From Microcaldota archaeon (lineage in GTDB: Archaea > Micrarchaeota > Micrarchaeia > Anstonellales > J096): a stretch of 41,261 nucleotides of DNA. The DNA lies in the NCBI GenBank assembly GCA_015523325.1, contig WAKO01000013.1:1-41261 (forward strand), in the 5' to 3' direction. Position 1 is the stretch's first letter, and each line of letters starts with the position of its first letter. Below are positions 19,801 to 27,866 of this stretch, piece after piece. Under the pieces are notes generated by a model. It worked only from the letters and a program-made list of their open reading frames with translations. It did no database searches and had not been told where the DNA came from. The position numbers and the translations under genes were made by a program.

Positions 19801-20358
19801 TATATAAGAAATGATCCTATTATTTCTAGAGATGCTGTGCTTAATAGACAAGATATGAGTAGAGTTTATGATTTGTTTAGTAGGTATAATACAACTCCAT
19901 TATACAAAATTTTCTATTCTTGGAGAGATTTGAAGGGCTATTCTCCAGGAGAGAGCTATATTTGGTCCTTATTGGCTCCAGGTTTCCTTTCCTTCTGGTT
20001 ATCTAAGAGAATTAAAGAAGGAGTGGAAGCAATAGGTTATTTGAGGAGATCAAAGACTTTACTAAGGCAATCTGTTTCAAGAGCAGATATGGCAAGGTCT
20101 TTGTGGGGTAGTAGTGTTGTAGTTGGTTATGGTTCAGTTTTACCTTTTGCAATTGGATTTGGGATTTTGCAACCAACTTTAATGGGATTGGCATTAGCTG
20201 GAATTGGAGCTGGAGGGGCAAAGCTCTTAGCAAGCTCTCTAAAGCCTCATCCAATCCTTAAAAAGCAAAGATGTTTGAGATGTGGACAATACAAAGGAAT
20301 AACCGCTATTTGTCCTCATTGTGGATATGTGCCTGGATTTTATGCTTCTCCTCCTTGA
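13867..20358 (+). CDS. Giant (~2,160 aa) membrane-anchored hypothetical protein with C-terminal TM region and zinc ribbon
   Basis: Uninterrupted ORF (track start 13810; ATG at 13867 gives MEKIVNFLNQFQPSLVSRVFRIAFFLLLFLSFSFSK, a signal/anchor). TM segment near NPLYIPLMLLFGLLVASLYTRGTAFFAILDL, Arg/Glu-rich helical body, C-terminal hydrophobic segments, terminal CLRCGQYKGITAICPHCG. Confidence 0.85.
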   Translation: MEKIVNFLNQFQPSLVSRVFRIAFFLLLFLSFSFSKTYNTKIEYDSFIRQGNLYIKASVFAFSSQGEVVEEKYLQGAEIKITVDGNEVGRIVTNNVENIEVVTPQGTSSVQRFFGEFSGSLSSNKCAEVVLSFKGTEVNGDVYLSSSSSFVECPLAAENPMLIALSNFLRSFVSNPLYIPLMLLFGLLVASLYTRGTAFFAILDLISPKFPLPKISYSSFWTYSPHTQARVALRRANRALERNFAIALRELGARGVGRTLSVDRAFTLLLERMRARRVVGNDILDRALRRWRGGNRGEAIEILRAHIPETPQNAGFSATLDLIAQHLANTAVLNAYGERKHLPEPLRSFARGFNREDILSTRQSSLIKRGLTESWWGISRSLKAMTTYLTPLVIFRATRRGREASRRIRRRALETLQERPPNQAQNQRVNMPLSRRIRERVRESVRRGVANLSLAIVGREEFSGARLIDPEVHARNKYYDLIYGVGSEALIIFTLERIAGGFENLLRTEEGRERLRRAFANDERALLILEGVRSGNISLQEAARELVSSLGIPTTQSHNPHHFLERVFFSLGVLNELSIDLGNEFARISRGLSNLENFKGTSEEEPDLTNLFIDIESLLSGEFRFFNREASIVLGALRTAMALENQAIQMRQQGGEGTGERRLLFMDRYERLYYSLRDSLNQAQSQGLELTFFLDRENIHQQTPLRDPFFLSFLKNLQYFAENGVLDVERAYAFTALELFNGYYGVYKSPEIFENVPKEVFSALVSGEEYVSHLREEINNYSQRANREEIARVKLALLMSRGENASFYLREENLEHFARLLGLEGEVNYERALSHLRRRASRLEENTLLELERLVDDDILGRELPQILALNRREFNSVLRAFRAPISEEFRSLGESLNERVKQEVMQSVFALRALMFLASNGNVEINLNTLRERGLGELIPEGVEGREVQTLLRTNLLNALLDTSIPLQTRLDIGRAVSGEFLENEVFNSHDRGERVFGIPIRMEWNYFSTPFTRDTFVTIRGTTGTAPFEGQYAKIRRTAMLEYLYNRFAGEKEFGLEDYEGFLSNIASAMLNVKGRNTWIDSSQHFNSLAYMINAFKAYALKEFGVNINDPVEVNFALTQHDSQELYNAMRSRNFSLSTDEVSEGSWFYIKEVGYVPFFSFEIFDLNMLPSPKAEKVFKEIESIKLRGEVGENDFKKMVNAIAQLASREFGVSSYLIPQSAHPIGIHYVVIENGISKPIAIENLSESPLAHKLLIERPQVREEFAEFFAEAALSNNPELIEILRSAFVEADVFLRYKGEGHLIEGEEAVQEIERRRAEVEERSRLLTSAVFEDNDFERVLQRVNARNVEEFFERLGITREDASRSLDILIRRLEREIEGRGIGERITSIFGDEERSIINRAREIRNKIEEEGLNSLNAREVAFIFRYSQVPPSNLEGVRNFGEALFSYALQTRDRELLSLIFRGLSISHYIILSTELYTNSRGGVRERLKEQLKNILHNWENSGFASAAACFAFELSEKAREYDFVYDLRNTIVGSAHQIKERLNRDLFHVSLPTSENSLINRFVNLELVRSLLYYYQRGKFATLDALGSFLFDGTMHVFGRELEGQRRILNAVELMKYTNYDILRKYETNRAYKEFMDSLERQRRVFADPLESLKVRADYSDEMLFDTAAVGRDVGLTFGAVDPGKRDGKIAAIFHIKSSLAFPELFTSTGVLGYGEAPKDYSLFSSSFTPALVGFGAGALFGFTPAVLGGALGIASSRLLKDKIGGKLILSEKEFLKKLGEKLVKSNVHGMTTAFAPKLFYANFIGYILALTSFSREFMFPSASDVKALKFGERDVRSPKKGWFTEVPRESSALFSLLTKPFPYVVPQALSLTLFPKAGPLSLLSFPAWALLSRLSKEKTGLTLGERLARYFPTEHLQQGSVDEAKFRRPGALHDFSGWYSTHIGLMGGPSVNPGLSYVDFYEGYYKVEPGILSYIRNDPIISRDAVLNRQDMSRVYDLFSRYNTTPLYKIFYSWRDLKGYSPGESYIWSLLAPGFLSFWLSKRIKEGVEAIGYLRRSKTLLRQSVSRADMARSLWGSSVVVGYGSVLPFAIGFGILQPTLMGLALAGIGAGGAKLLASSLKPHPILKKQRCLRCGQYKGITAICPHCGYVPGFYASPP

Positions 20359-20390
20359 ATTTAACTCAACTTAGGGTGTGGGAGTTTTTT

Positions 20391-22061
20391 CTACATTTTT
20401 TCCACTGGTTTTATATTAATTATCTTTAAGGCTTCCTCCATAATTGATTTGTATAAACTTAGGAAGTACAATAACTCCTCTTCTCTTTCAGAACCTATTA
20501 TCCTAGCCTTTCCATAAAATTTATTGAATTTTTTTGCTACCTCAAGCAATTGGTTTGCTAGTTTTGAAGGATCTAAGGAGTAATAAGACTTTATGAGAGA
20601 ATCTTCAAGCTTTAATAGTTCTAGGAAGGTTTCTCTCTCCTCTTTTAAAGAAGTGGGTTTTGTTGGTTTTTTTCCTGATTTTTTGAGGATAGAATTTGCT
20701 CTAACATAGGAGTAGAGCACATAAACCCCACTGTCTCCTTCATAATTTAGCACATTATCCCAATCAAACACAACCTCTTTTAGTGGAGATCTCCTAAGAA
20801 TTGCAAATATTATTCCAGCTAAGGCAATTTTTTCCTCCTCTTCTTTTGATTTAACTCTTTTTTTTGCTTCCTCCAACAATTCATCAGCACTATAACCTAT
20901 CCACGTTCCTTTTCTTCCAGAAAAATGTGCTTCTTTTAATCTAACAAAAGCATAAGGGATATGCTTTATCTCTTTATCATATCCTATTTTTTTAACTAAT
21001 CCTATGACTGCTTTTTGAGGGTCTCTTTGTTCAATTCCAATTATGTTTAACAATAATGAACAATCTAAGCTTATTTCTTCTCCTTCTTTTGAGGAAATCT
21101 TTGCATTGCAAAGGTTTGAGTCCTTAAATTTAACTCCTTTCAAAACTCCCATCTTCCATAAATGAAATATAACATCTTTTCCTGTATAAGTTAATGTTCC
21201 GTCACTTCTAACTAAAACTATTTCATTTCCTTCTAAGTTTACAACTAAGCAACCCTCTTTTTCTTTTGAATAATAAACATTTGGGTTTTTCTTTATTATT
21301 TCCAGCCCTTTCTTGAACAACTCTGTTAAATCGCTCTCAAAAACAATAACATCACTACAAACTCCAAACTTTTTGGATGTTTGATATTGGCTTTCTACAA
21401 CTTTTTCTATTATTTTTCTAAAATCAACCTCTCCTTTTTCCATTTTTTGAAGGAACTCCCTAATTTCTTTTTCTTTCTCTTTTTCTAGCTTATGAGCTTT
21501 TATATACAATTTCCCCATAAAATGATCAAATTTCTCTTTTGGCTCTTCCTCGTTATAATTTAAGAAGTAATAAATGCTCTCAGCTATTTGAAGTCCTAAG
21601 TCATTTATGTAGTTTATTCTCACAACAGTATGATTGAATTTCTTTAATATATTTGAGAGGGCCTCTCCTATCAATGCATTTCTCAAATGTCCTATATGCC
21701 AAGGCTTGTTTGGATTTACTGAAGGATACTCAATCCCAACCTTTTCCTTCTCTTTTGAAAAACCTTCTCTTAATGATTTTAGTAGTGCTTCCCCCCATTC
21801 AATTAAAAAAGAATCTTCAAATCTTATGTTTAAATAGCCTCCCTCAACTATAGCCTCTTTAATAAAGCCCTCCTTTTCCAACTTTTCTTTGAGCTCATTA
21901 GCTTTATCCTTTAGATGAAATACTTTTATTGTTAAGTCTCCTCTCTCATATTCAGGAAAAAAGTAGAACCTTTCAATTCCCTCAAACCCTTCCAAAGGAA
22001 GTTTTTTTAGTGGAGTTATTTTTTCAAAGCTAATAACTTTCATCCTCTCACTTCTTCTCAA
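20391..22061 (-). CDS. argS: Arginyl-tRNA synthetase
   Basis: Class I signature VNPNKPWHIGHLRNALIGEALSNIL, NYINDLGLQ, MSGRKGT-equivalent HFSGRKGTWIGYSADELLEEA. Confidence 0.93.
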   Translation of the reverse strand: MRRSERMKVISFEKITPLKKLPLEGFEGIERFYFFPEYERGDLTIKVFHLKDKANELKEKLEKEGFIKEAIVEGGYLNIRFEDSFLIEWGEALLKSLREGFSKEKEKVGIEYPSVNPNKPWHIGHLRNALIGEALSNILKKFNHTVVRINYINDLGLQIAESIYYFLNYNEEEPKEKFDHFMGKLYIKAHKLEKEKEKEIREFLQKMEKGEVDFRKIIEKVVESQYQTSKKFGVCSDVIVFESDLTELFKKGLEIIKKNPNVYYSKEKEGCLVVNLEGNEIVLVRSDGTLTYTGKDVIFHLWKMGVLKGVKFKDSNLCNAKISSKEGEEISLDCSLLLNIIGIEQRDPQKAVIGLVKKIGYDKEIKHIPYAFVRLKEAHFSGRKGTWIGYSADELLEEAKKRVKSKEEEEKIALAGIIFAILRRSPLKEVVFDWDNVLNYEGDSGVYVLYSYVRANSILKKSGKKPTKPTSLKEERETFLELLKLEDSLIKSYYSLDPSKLANQLLEVAKKFNKFYGKARIIGSEREEELLYFLSLYKSIMEEALKIINIKPVEKM

Positions 22062-22074
22062 TTTTGTTTATGTT

Positions 22075-23307
22075 TTAAAAATTCTCAATAAACCTACTCC
22101 TTTCTGTTATCTCCCCAGCTATGTTTTTCTCCATTAATTCTTTAACTTTTTCCCTTCTTTTCTCTCTAGCTAAAACCCAACTAAGCTTTACGAATGCACT
22201 CTCTATAGTGTAATCGCAAAAGTTCCCAATAACTCCTATTTCTTGCAATTTCCTTCCAGTAGAATAAGTATTCATATTTATCCTTCCATTTATTGTTTGG
22301 CTAGTCATAACCACCTGAACCCCACTATCTATTAATTCTTTTAACTCCTTAATTAGAGAATTTTTTCCTGAAACGCTCACATGTCCCAATCCCGTTCCTG
22401 CTAAAACAATTCCTTTAAATTCACTGTATTTAGAGATTAAGGAAGGCTTCATTCCGGGATAGAAGTAGAGGATTGCAACTTCCTCCTCAAACTCATTCTC
22501 TAATTTCCCTAGCCTTCCAGCTTTTTTCAAAGGAAATTCTTTTTCAATTAATATGAATTCTTTTTTTGAGTAGCTCACTTTTGCTAGAGGAAGGATGTTT
22601 ATGCTTTTAAAAGCATCCCTCCTAGATGTGTGCATTTTCCTAACCCTGGTTCCTCTATGCAAAAATCCCCAATCATCTTCTATTGAAGAATGCATTAAAA
22701 CGGTTACCTCTCCAAACCCTTGCTTTGCTGCAAAAATGCTGTTTAAAACATTTTCTCTAGCGTCTGAGCTTGGCCTATCAACACTTCTTTGAGAACCAGT
22801 AAATATTATGGGATTGTTTAGTTCTCTTATCGCAAAGGAAAGGGCTGCACTTGAATAGTGCATTGTGTCTGTGCCATGAAGTATTATTACTTTTTTTCCC
22901 TCTTTTAATTCTTCATAAGCTCTCTCAGCAAGTTTTTTCCAGTGCTCTTGGAAGAAGTTTTCACTAAACTCCTTGAATAGCTCTATTGCTTTAACATTTT
23001 CTCCTTCAAAAGCAGCAAAATTCATTGAAGGAACCACAGCCCCAGTCTCATAATCCACTCTTGAGCTTATGGTTCCTCCACAGCCAATAACGCTTATTTC
23101 TCCTCCTTCATCCTTTAAGTTTTCTTCTATTTTTCTCTTTATCCTCTCTTTTATCTCTAGCCTTGCCTCTTTTTTTGGAATTGCTATGTTATAACCATTC
23201 TCTAGCTTTATCAAATAATTTTCTCCTTCACTAGGAAGCAAAACCCCTAGGAGTTTTTTTCCTTTCCAATTTATCTCTACTTTTATTATTTCAAGCTCCA
23301 CACTCAT
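22075..23307 (-). CDS. gatD: Glutamyl-tRNA(Gln) amidotransferase subunit D
   Basis: Asparaginase-like motifs GCGGTISSRVDYETGAVVP and ILHGTDTMHYSSAALSF with the GatD N-terminal domain (LLPSEGENYLIKLENGYNIAI). Confidence 0.93.
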   Translation of the reverse strand: MSVELEIIKVEINWKGKKLLGVLLPSEGENYLIKLENGYNIAIPKKEARLEIKERIKRKIEENLKDEGGEISVIGCGGTISSRVDYETGAVVPSMNFAAFEGENVKAIELFKEFSENFFQEHWKKLAERAYEELKEGKKVIILHGTDTMHYSSAALSFAIRELNNPIIFTGSQRSVDRPSSDARENVLNSIFAAKQGFGEVTVLMHSSIEDDWGFLHRGTRVRKMHTSRRDAFKSINILPLAKVSYSKKEFILIEKEFPLKKAGRLGKLENEFEEEVAILYFYPGMKPSLISKYSEFKGIVLAGTGLGHVSVSGKNSLIKELKELIDSGVQVVMTSQTINGRINMNTYSTGRKLQEIGVIGNFCDYTIESAFVKLSWVLAREKRREKVKELMEKNIAGEITERSRFIENF

Positions 23308-23343
23308 TAATAGCCAATATTCTTTAAAAGAATTTCAGAGATT

Positions 23344-25611
23344 TTGATGCTAATGATAAGAAAGGTTAAGTTAGTGAATTGGACTTCTCATAAGGAGAGT
23401 GAACTTGAGTTTGAAAATGCTAATATATTTTTGGGAGTAATTGGGAGTGGAAAAAGTAGTGTGGTTGAGGCTATTTCTTTTGCCTTATTTGGAAGTTTTC
23501 CTGAATTGAATTCAAGAGAGCTCTCTTTAGTTGATTTGATAAGGCATGGGGAGAGAAGGGCAAAGGTTGAGCTTTTTTTAGAGTTAAAAGGAAAGGAAAT
23601 AAAAATAATAAGGGAAATTGAGAAAACTAAGGATAAAGCTAAAACATCCTCAAAATTGTTTGTTGATAATGCTTTGTTTAGTGAATCAACCACTGAGGTT
23701 AATAACTTTTTATCTTCTTTTTTTGGTTTTGACTTCCACACATTTATTAATACTCTTTACTCCTCACAAAATAGGTTGGAGGGCTTGCTTTATCTCTCCC
23801 CTTCTAAAAGAAGGGCTTTGCTTGATGAACTTATGAACATTGAGAAGCTTGAAAGGGCATTAAAAAACACAACCTCCTTCCTTAACAGAGCTCAACGGCT
23901 TCAAAAGGATTTGGAAAGTAAGCTTAAGAATGCTGAAGAAGAAAGGCTAGAAAAGGAAGTTGAGAAAAAAGAGAGGGAGATAGAGGAATTAAAGAAAAAG
24001 AGAGAGGAGATTAAGACATTGAAGGAAAAAGAAGAAAGAGAGCTAGAACTACTAAAAGCAAAGTATAGGAAGCTCAAGGAGGAGAGAGAGCTTTACTATA
24101 GTTTGGTTAAAGAGAAAGAAAGGCTTAATGCTTTGTGTGAGGAATTAAAGCCTTATAAAGACTTCTCTTCTTCATTTGATGAGAAAGAGCTTTTAAAAGA
24201 AAAGGAGATTTTTGAAGAGCTTAGGGCTTTAATTAGGGAAAAGAGAAGGGAATTGGAAGAAACAAGGCTTAAATTGATTAGGATCAGGGAAGAAATATTA
24301 AAACAGGAAAAGATTTTGGAAGAGATTGAGATAGTTAAAGAAAGAATAAAGAGGTTAGAGGGAGTTGAATTATTTTTAGAGAATTTGTTAAAGAAGGAGC
24401 AAGAATTAGTTTCTAACATTTCAAGAGTTAATGAGAAGATACGCTCCTCAAAAGATAGTTTGAAGCTTTTGGAAGGAGATTCTCCTTTTTGTCCTGTGTG
24501 TGGAAAAGAGCTCTCCATTTCCTCAAAAAAAGAGCTAAAGGAAAAGTTGGAAAAAGAAATAGAATACAACTCAAAAAAATTAAAGGAGTTGGAAAAAGAG
24601 CTTTTAGGATTAAGGAAAGATATTGAGATTAAGAGGAGAAACCTATCAAATTTGGAGAGGTTAAAGGAGAGACTCTCAATTCTTGAAAAGGATTTGAAAA
24701 AGGTTGATAAAAACTTAATATCTTCTTTAGAGGAAAAAGAGAAAAGCCTTAGGAAGGAATTTGAGGAGATAGAGCAAAAGAAAGAAGCTTGTTTAAGAAA
24801 AATAAATGATTTGGAGAATCAGTTAAAGGAGATAAAGGAAAAAGAAGGAAAAAAGAGGAAGTATTGGTTTTCTTTTTCAAGAAAAAAGAAAATTGAAGAA
24901 AAGCTTGAGGGATTAAGCTTTAATGAGGAGAGTTTCTCTTCCTTAATAGAGAGCCTTAAGGAGCTTTCCTCTTCTTTAGAGAAGAAGAAAACTTTTCTCT
25001 CTCAAAGTAAACTTTTATTAGAGGAAAAGGAGAAACTTTTGAGAGAGTTGAAGAAAAGGAGGGAGGAAATAAACAAAATGAGAAAAAAGATGGAGAAACT
25101 TTCCTCTTTAATTGAGGATCTAAGCATTATAAAGACAGCTTTAACCACTACTCAACAAGAAGCAAGAAAACATTTGCTTGATTCATTAAACTTCTCTCTA
25201 AACATGATTTGGGGGATAATTTACCCTTATGAGGATTATGTTAAAGTGAAGGTAGAGGCTTTTGAAAGTGGCTATAGGTTTTTGGTTTTTGATGGAGAAT
25301 GGAAGGAGCTTGAAAGGGTAGCTTCTGGAGGAGAAAAAAGCCTTTACATGCTTTCTTTAAGGCTTGCTCTTTCCTCCTTATTAATGGGAAAGCTTGATTT
25401 TGTTATACTTGATGAACCCACCCACAACTTAGATGAGTTTGCTGTAGAGAGGCTTTCTCTATTAATTTCAAGCGAGCTTTCAAAACTAACAAAACAGTTT
25501 TTTATAATAACCCATGACGAGAGGCTTAGAAATATTGAGAGAGGAAAAGTTTTCTTATTTGAAAGGAACAAAAAGGGCTCTTCTCCCACAGTGGTTAAAG
25601 TTTTACAATAA
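23344..25611 (+). CDS. rad50: Rad50/SbcC-like SMC-family ATPase with zinc hook
   Basis: Walker A IFLGVIGSGKSSVVEAISFALFG, long coiled coil, zinc hook FCPVCGKEL (about 24490-24501), signature RVASGGEKSLYMLSLRLALSSLL, Walker B FVILDEPTHNLD. Confidence 0.9.
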   Translation: MMLMIRKVKLVNWTSHKESELEFENANIFLGVIGSGKSSVVEAISFALFGSFPELNSRELSLVDLIRHGERRAKVELFLELKGKEIKIIREIEKTKDKAKTSSKLFVDNALFSESTTEVNNFLSSFFGFDFHTFINTLYSSQNRLEGLLYLSPSKRRALLDELMNIEKLERALKNTTSFLNRAQRLQKDLESKLKNAEEERLEKEVEKKEREIEELKKKREEIKTLKEKEERELELLKAKYRKLKEERELYYSLVKEKERLNALCEELKPYKDFSSSFDEKELLKEKEIFEELRALIREKRRELEETRLKLIRIREEILKQEKILEEIEIVKERIKRLEGVELFLENLLKKEQELVSNISRVNEKIRSSKDSLKLLEGDSPFCPVCGKELSISSKKELKEKLEKEIEYNSKKLKELEKELLGLRKDIEIKRRNLSNLERLKERLSILEKDLKKVDKNLISSLEEKEKSLRKEFEEIEQKKEACLRKINDLENQLKEIKEKEGKKRKYWFSFSRKKKIEEKLEGLSFNEESFSSLIESLKELSSSLEKKKTFLSQSKLLLEEKEKLLRELKKRREEINKMRKKMEKLSSLIEDLSIIKTALTTTQQEARKHLLDSLNFSLNMIWGIIYPYEDYVKVKVEAFESGYRFLVFDGEWKELERVASGGEKSLYMLSLRLALSSLLMGKLDFVILDEPTHNLDEFAVERLSLLISSELSKLTKQFFIITHDERLRNIERGKVFLFERNKKGSSPTVVKVLQ

Positions 25612-25635
25612 GAGAGGGAAAATGAAAAAGAGAAA

Positions 25636-26250
25636 TTATTTTATTGCTAGCACTTCTCTCTCAACGAATCTAAAACCATCCTTGTCAATTATAGCAACCC
25701 TTATTCCATCTCCACTTGCAGCATCTCTTTTTGTAGCTGTAAACACAGCTTTTTTTGCTAGTTCAATTGCTTCCTTTGTGGTCAGCCCCTCCTTATAGTG
25801 GGATTCAATAACTCCTAAAGCTAGTGTTGTTCCACTTCCTGTTGCTGTATAATTCTCTTCAGTAAGCCCTCCTATCATATCTATAGAGAATAGGTGTGGC
25901 TTATTATCATAACCCCCTATTAATATTTGGACCCAAAATGGCATGTATTTGTAAGCTGATAATATGTTGGAGAGAAGGGTTGCAGCTTCTCTAACCTCCA
26001 TTTTCTTTCCACTTTCCAATTCATATGTTTCAATCTCACTCCTAAGCCATCTAACCAATCTTTGAGCATCTCCTACAGAGCCTGCCATGGTTAATGCCAT
26101 TCTGTCATTTAACTTATTTATTTTCTCTGTTTCTTTGTTAGCAATAAAATAACCCATAGTAGCTCTCATATCTGCTCCTAGAACTACAGCGTCTTTTGTT
26201 TTTATTCCAACAGTGGTTGTTCCAGTTTTTTTTGCTTTTGTGGCCTCCAT
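25636..26250 (-). CDS. psmB: Proteasome beta subunit
   Basis: KKTGTTTVGIKTKDAVVLGADMRATMGYFIANKETEKI, catalytic Thr after short propeptide. Confidence 0.94.
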   Translation of the reverse strand: MEATKAKKTGTTTVGIKTKDAVVLGADMRATMGYFIANKETEKINKLNDRMALTMAGSVGDAQRLVRWLRSEIETYELESGKKMEVREAATLLSNILSAYKYMPFWVQILIGGYDNKPHLFSIDMIGGLTEENYTATGSGTTLALGVIESHYKEGLTTKEAIELAKKAVFTATKRDAASGDGIRVAIIDKDGFRFVEREVLAIK

Positions 26251-26330
26251 ACTATCACTAAACCCTCTTATGCTTCTTTTCCTTTAAATATTTATTGATT
26301 TTTAGTTTTTGCTGGTTAGTTAAGCTATTT

Positions 26331-27134
26331 TTAATTTCCGTCTTTTAATTCCCATAAAGAGAGGAATTCTTTTTCAATTTCATTTAATTTTCCTGGAACA
26401 ACAAAGCAAGAGGGCTCTCCAAAACCCTCAAAAAATTTAGTTCCAAAAAGGGATTTTGCTTTTTCTATTTTCAAATAGCATATCTTTTCCCCATCCAACC
26501 CTATCCTACTTGCTATTAGTAGGTCTTCTATAACTTTAATCCCCTCTTTTTCCTCCATCTTTAACATTATCTTTATTCCTTCCTCAACCTTCATTTGCTC
26601 TCTTTTTTGCTTTCCCTTAATATCAAGCAAAACTAAGCTGTGTAAGCCCCTCTCTTTATTTTTCTTTATCTTTAGAATAGGGCTTGTTGGCTTAAAATTC
26701 TCCTCCCAGAAAGAGATTGTGCAAGCTTCTCCAAATTTATAAATACTTAACCCTGTTTTGGCTATTGCTGAGAATATAGAGGAGTTGTGCTTTACTTTAA
26801 CTTCTATTCCTTCTTTTTTTGCTTCATAAAATAATGTGTAATGGGTTGTTGCACTAAAAACATCTCCTCCTATAAGCAATGCTATCTTTTCTTTTCTCGC
26901 TTTTTCAATAAGAAAAGAGCTCTCAACTTTTTCCCTTCCAATTAGCTTTGCCTCTATTCCATTTTCTCTCAAATACTCAATAACTTCTTTGTAGTTTGAA
27001 GGCATTGTGTAGTTTTCTATAAACACTTCATAGCTTTTTAGCTCTTCTATTGTTTTACAATCTAATGAGTTATCTATTCCTAAACCAACAAAAAACAACA
27101 TTATCTCAATCTTAGTAAGAAAGTTATTAAACAT
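26331..27134 (-). CDS. dphB: Diphthine synthase
   Basis: LFFVGLGIDNSLDCKTIEELKSYEVFIENYT, LIGGDVFSATTHYTL, tetrapyrrole-methylase-like fold; start likely MLFFVGLG internal to the ORF. Confidence 0.88.
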   Translation of the reverse strand: MFNNFLTKIEIMLFFVGLGIDNSLDCKTIEELKSYEVFIENYTMPSNYKEVIEYLRENGIEAKLIGREKVESSFLIEKARKEKIALLIGGDVFSATTHYTLFYEAKKEGIEVKVKHNSSIFSAIAKTGLSIYKFGEACTISFWEENFKPTSPILKIKKNKERGLHSLVLLDIKGKQKREQMKVEEGIKIMLKMEEKEGIKVIEDLLIASRIGLDGEKICYLKIEKAKSLFGTKFFEGFGEPSCFVVPGKLNEIEKEFLSLWELKDGN

Positions 27135-27149
27135 CTATTGTTTTAAAGG

Positions 27150-27866
27150 TTGAATATGAGTAAGAGAAGTAAGCTTGAAATTTCCCATCTCGCCATAATT
27201 CCAGATGGAAATAGGAGGTGGGCTAAAAAACATAATAAAAGCTTGGAAGAGGCTTATGAAATTGGAATAAGAAAATTTTTAGATGTTGCAAAATGGGTTA
27301 GAAAATTTAATATAAAGGTTTTTTCTGCATGGGGGTTTAGCACTGAAAATTTTAAGAGAGATGAAGAGGAAAAGAGAGTGCTTTGGAATTTATTCTCCAA
27401 GTTTTTAGATGAGATGATTAGGAAGTATGAGAAAGAAGAAAGAGAGGAAAAGCACAAAGTTAAGATAAACTTTCTTGGTAGAATCTATCTTTTTCCAGAT
27501 TTTCTTCAAAAAAAGATGAAAGAGCTTTCAAAGTTAACAGAAAATAATAAGCCTTATACTGTAAATTTTATGATGGCTTATGGAGGAAGAGCAGAAATAG
27601 TGGATGCTGTGAATGAGATTTTGAGAAGAGGGTTAAAGAGTATTAATGAGAAAGAATTTGAGAACTTCCTTTACACAAAAGGTATAGTTGATCCTGATTT
27701 AATAATAAGGACAGGAGGGGAAAAAAGGCTTTCAGGATTTTTAAGTTGGCAGTCCTCCTATTCAGAATTAATTTTTATTGATAAACTTTGGCCTGATTTT
27801 GAGGAAAAGGATTTGGAATTTGCTATAAATGACTTTAAAGTTAGGAAGAGGCGTTTTGGAAAGTAA
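27150..27866 (+). CDS. uppS: cis-prenyltransferase (undecaprenyl diphosphate synthase family)
   Basis: HLAIIPDGNRRWAKKHNKS, FSAWGFSTENFKR, DLIIRTGGEKRLSGFLSWQSSYSELIFIDKLWPDF. Confidence 0.94.
   Translation: MNMSKRSKLEISHLAIIPDGNRRWAKKHNKSLEEAYEIGIRKFLDVAKWVRKFNIKVFSAWGFSTENFKRDEEEKRVLWNLFSKFLDEMIRKYEKEEREEKHKVKINFLGRIYLFPDFLQKKMKELSKLTENNKPYTVNFMMAYGGRAEIVDAVNEILRRGLKSINEKEFENFLYTKGIVDPDLIIRTGGEKRLSGFLSWQSSYSELIFIDKLWPDFEEKDLEFAINDFKVRKRRFGK

Noticed and set aside
13867-20358. Firm call of VirB6/TrbL-like T4SS component
   Set aside because: Topology is suggestive but no diagnostic motif is visible, and the VirB2-like gene lies 20 kb away behind housekeeping genes.
24153-24569. Minus-strand 138-aa Ser/Phe-rich ORF
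   Set aside because: Antisense shadow of the Rad50 coiled coil.
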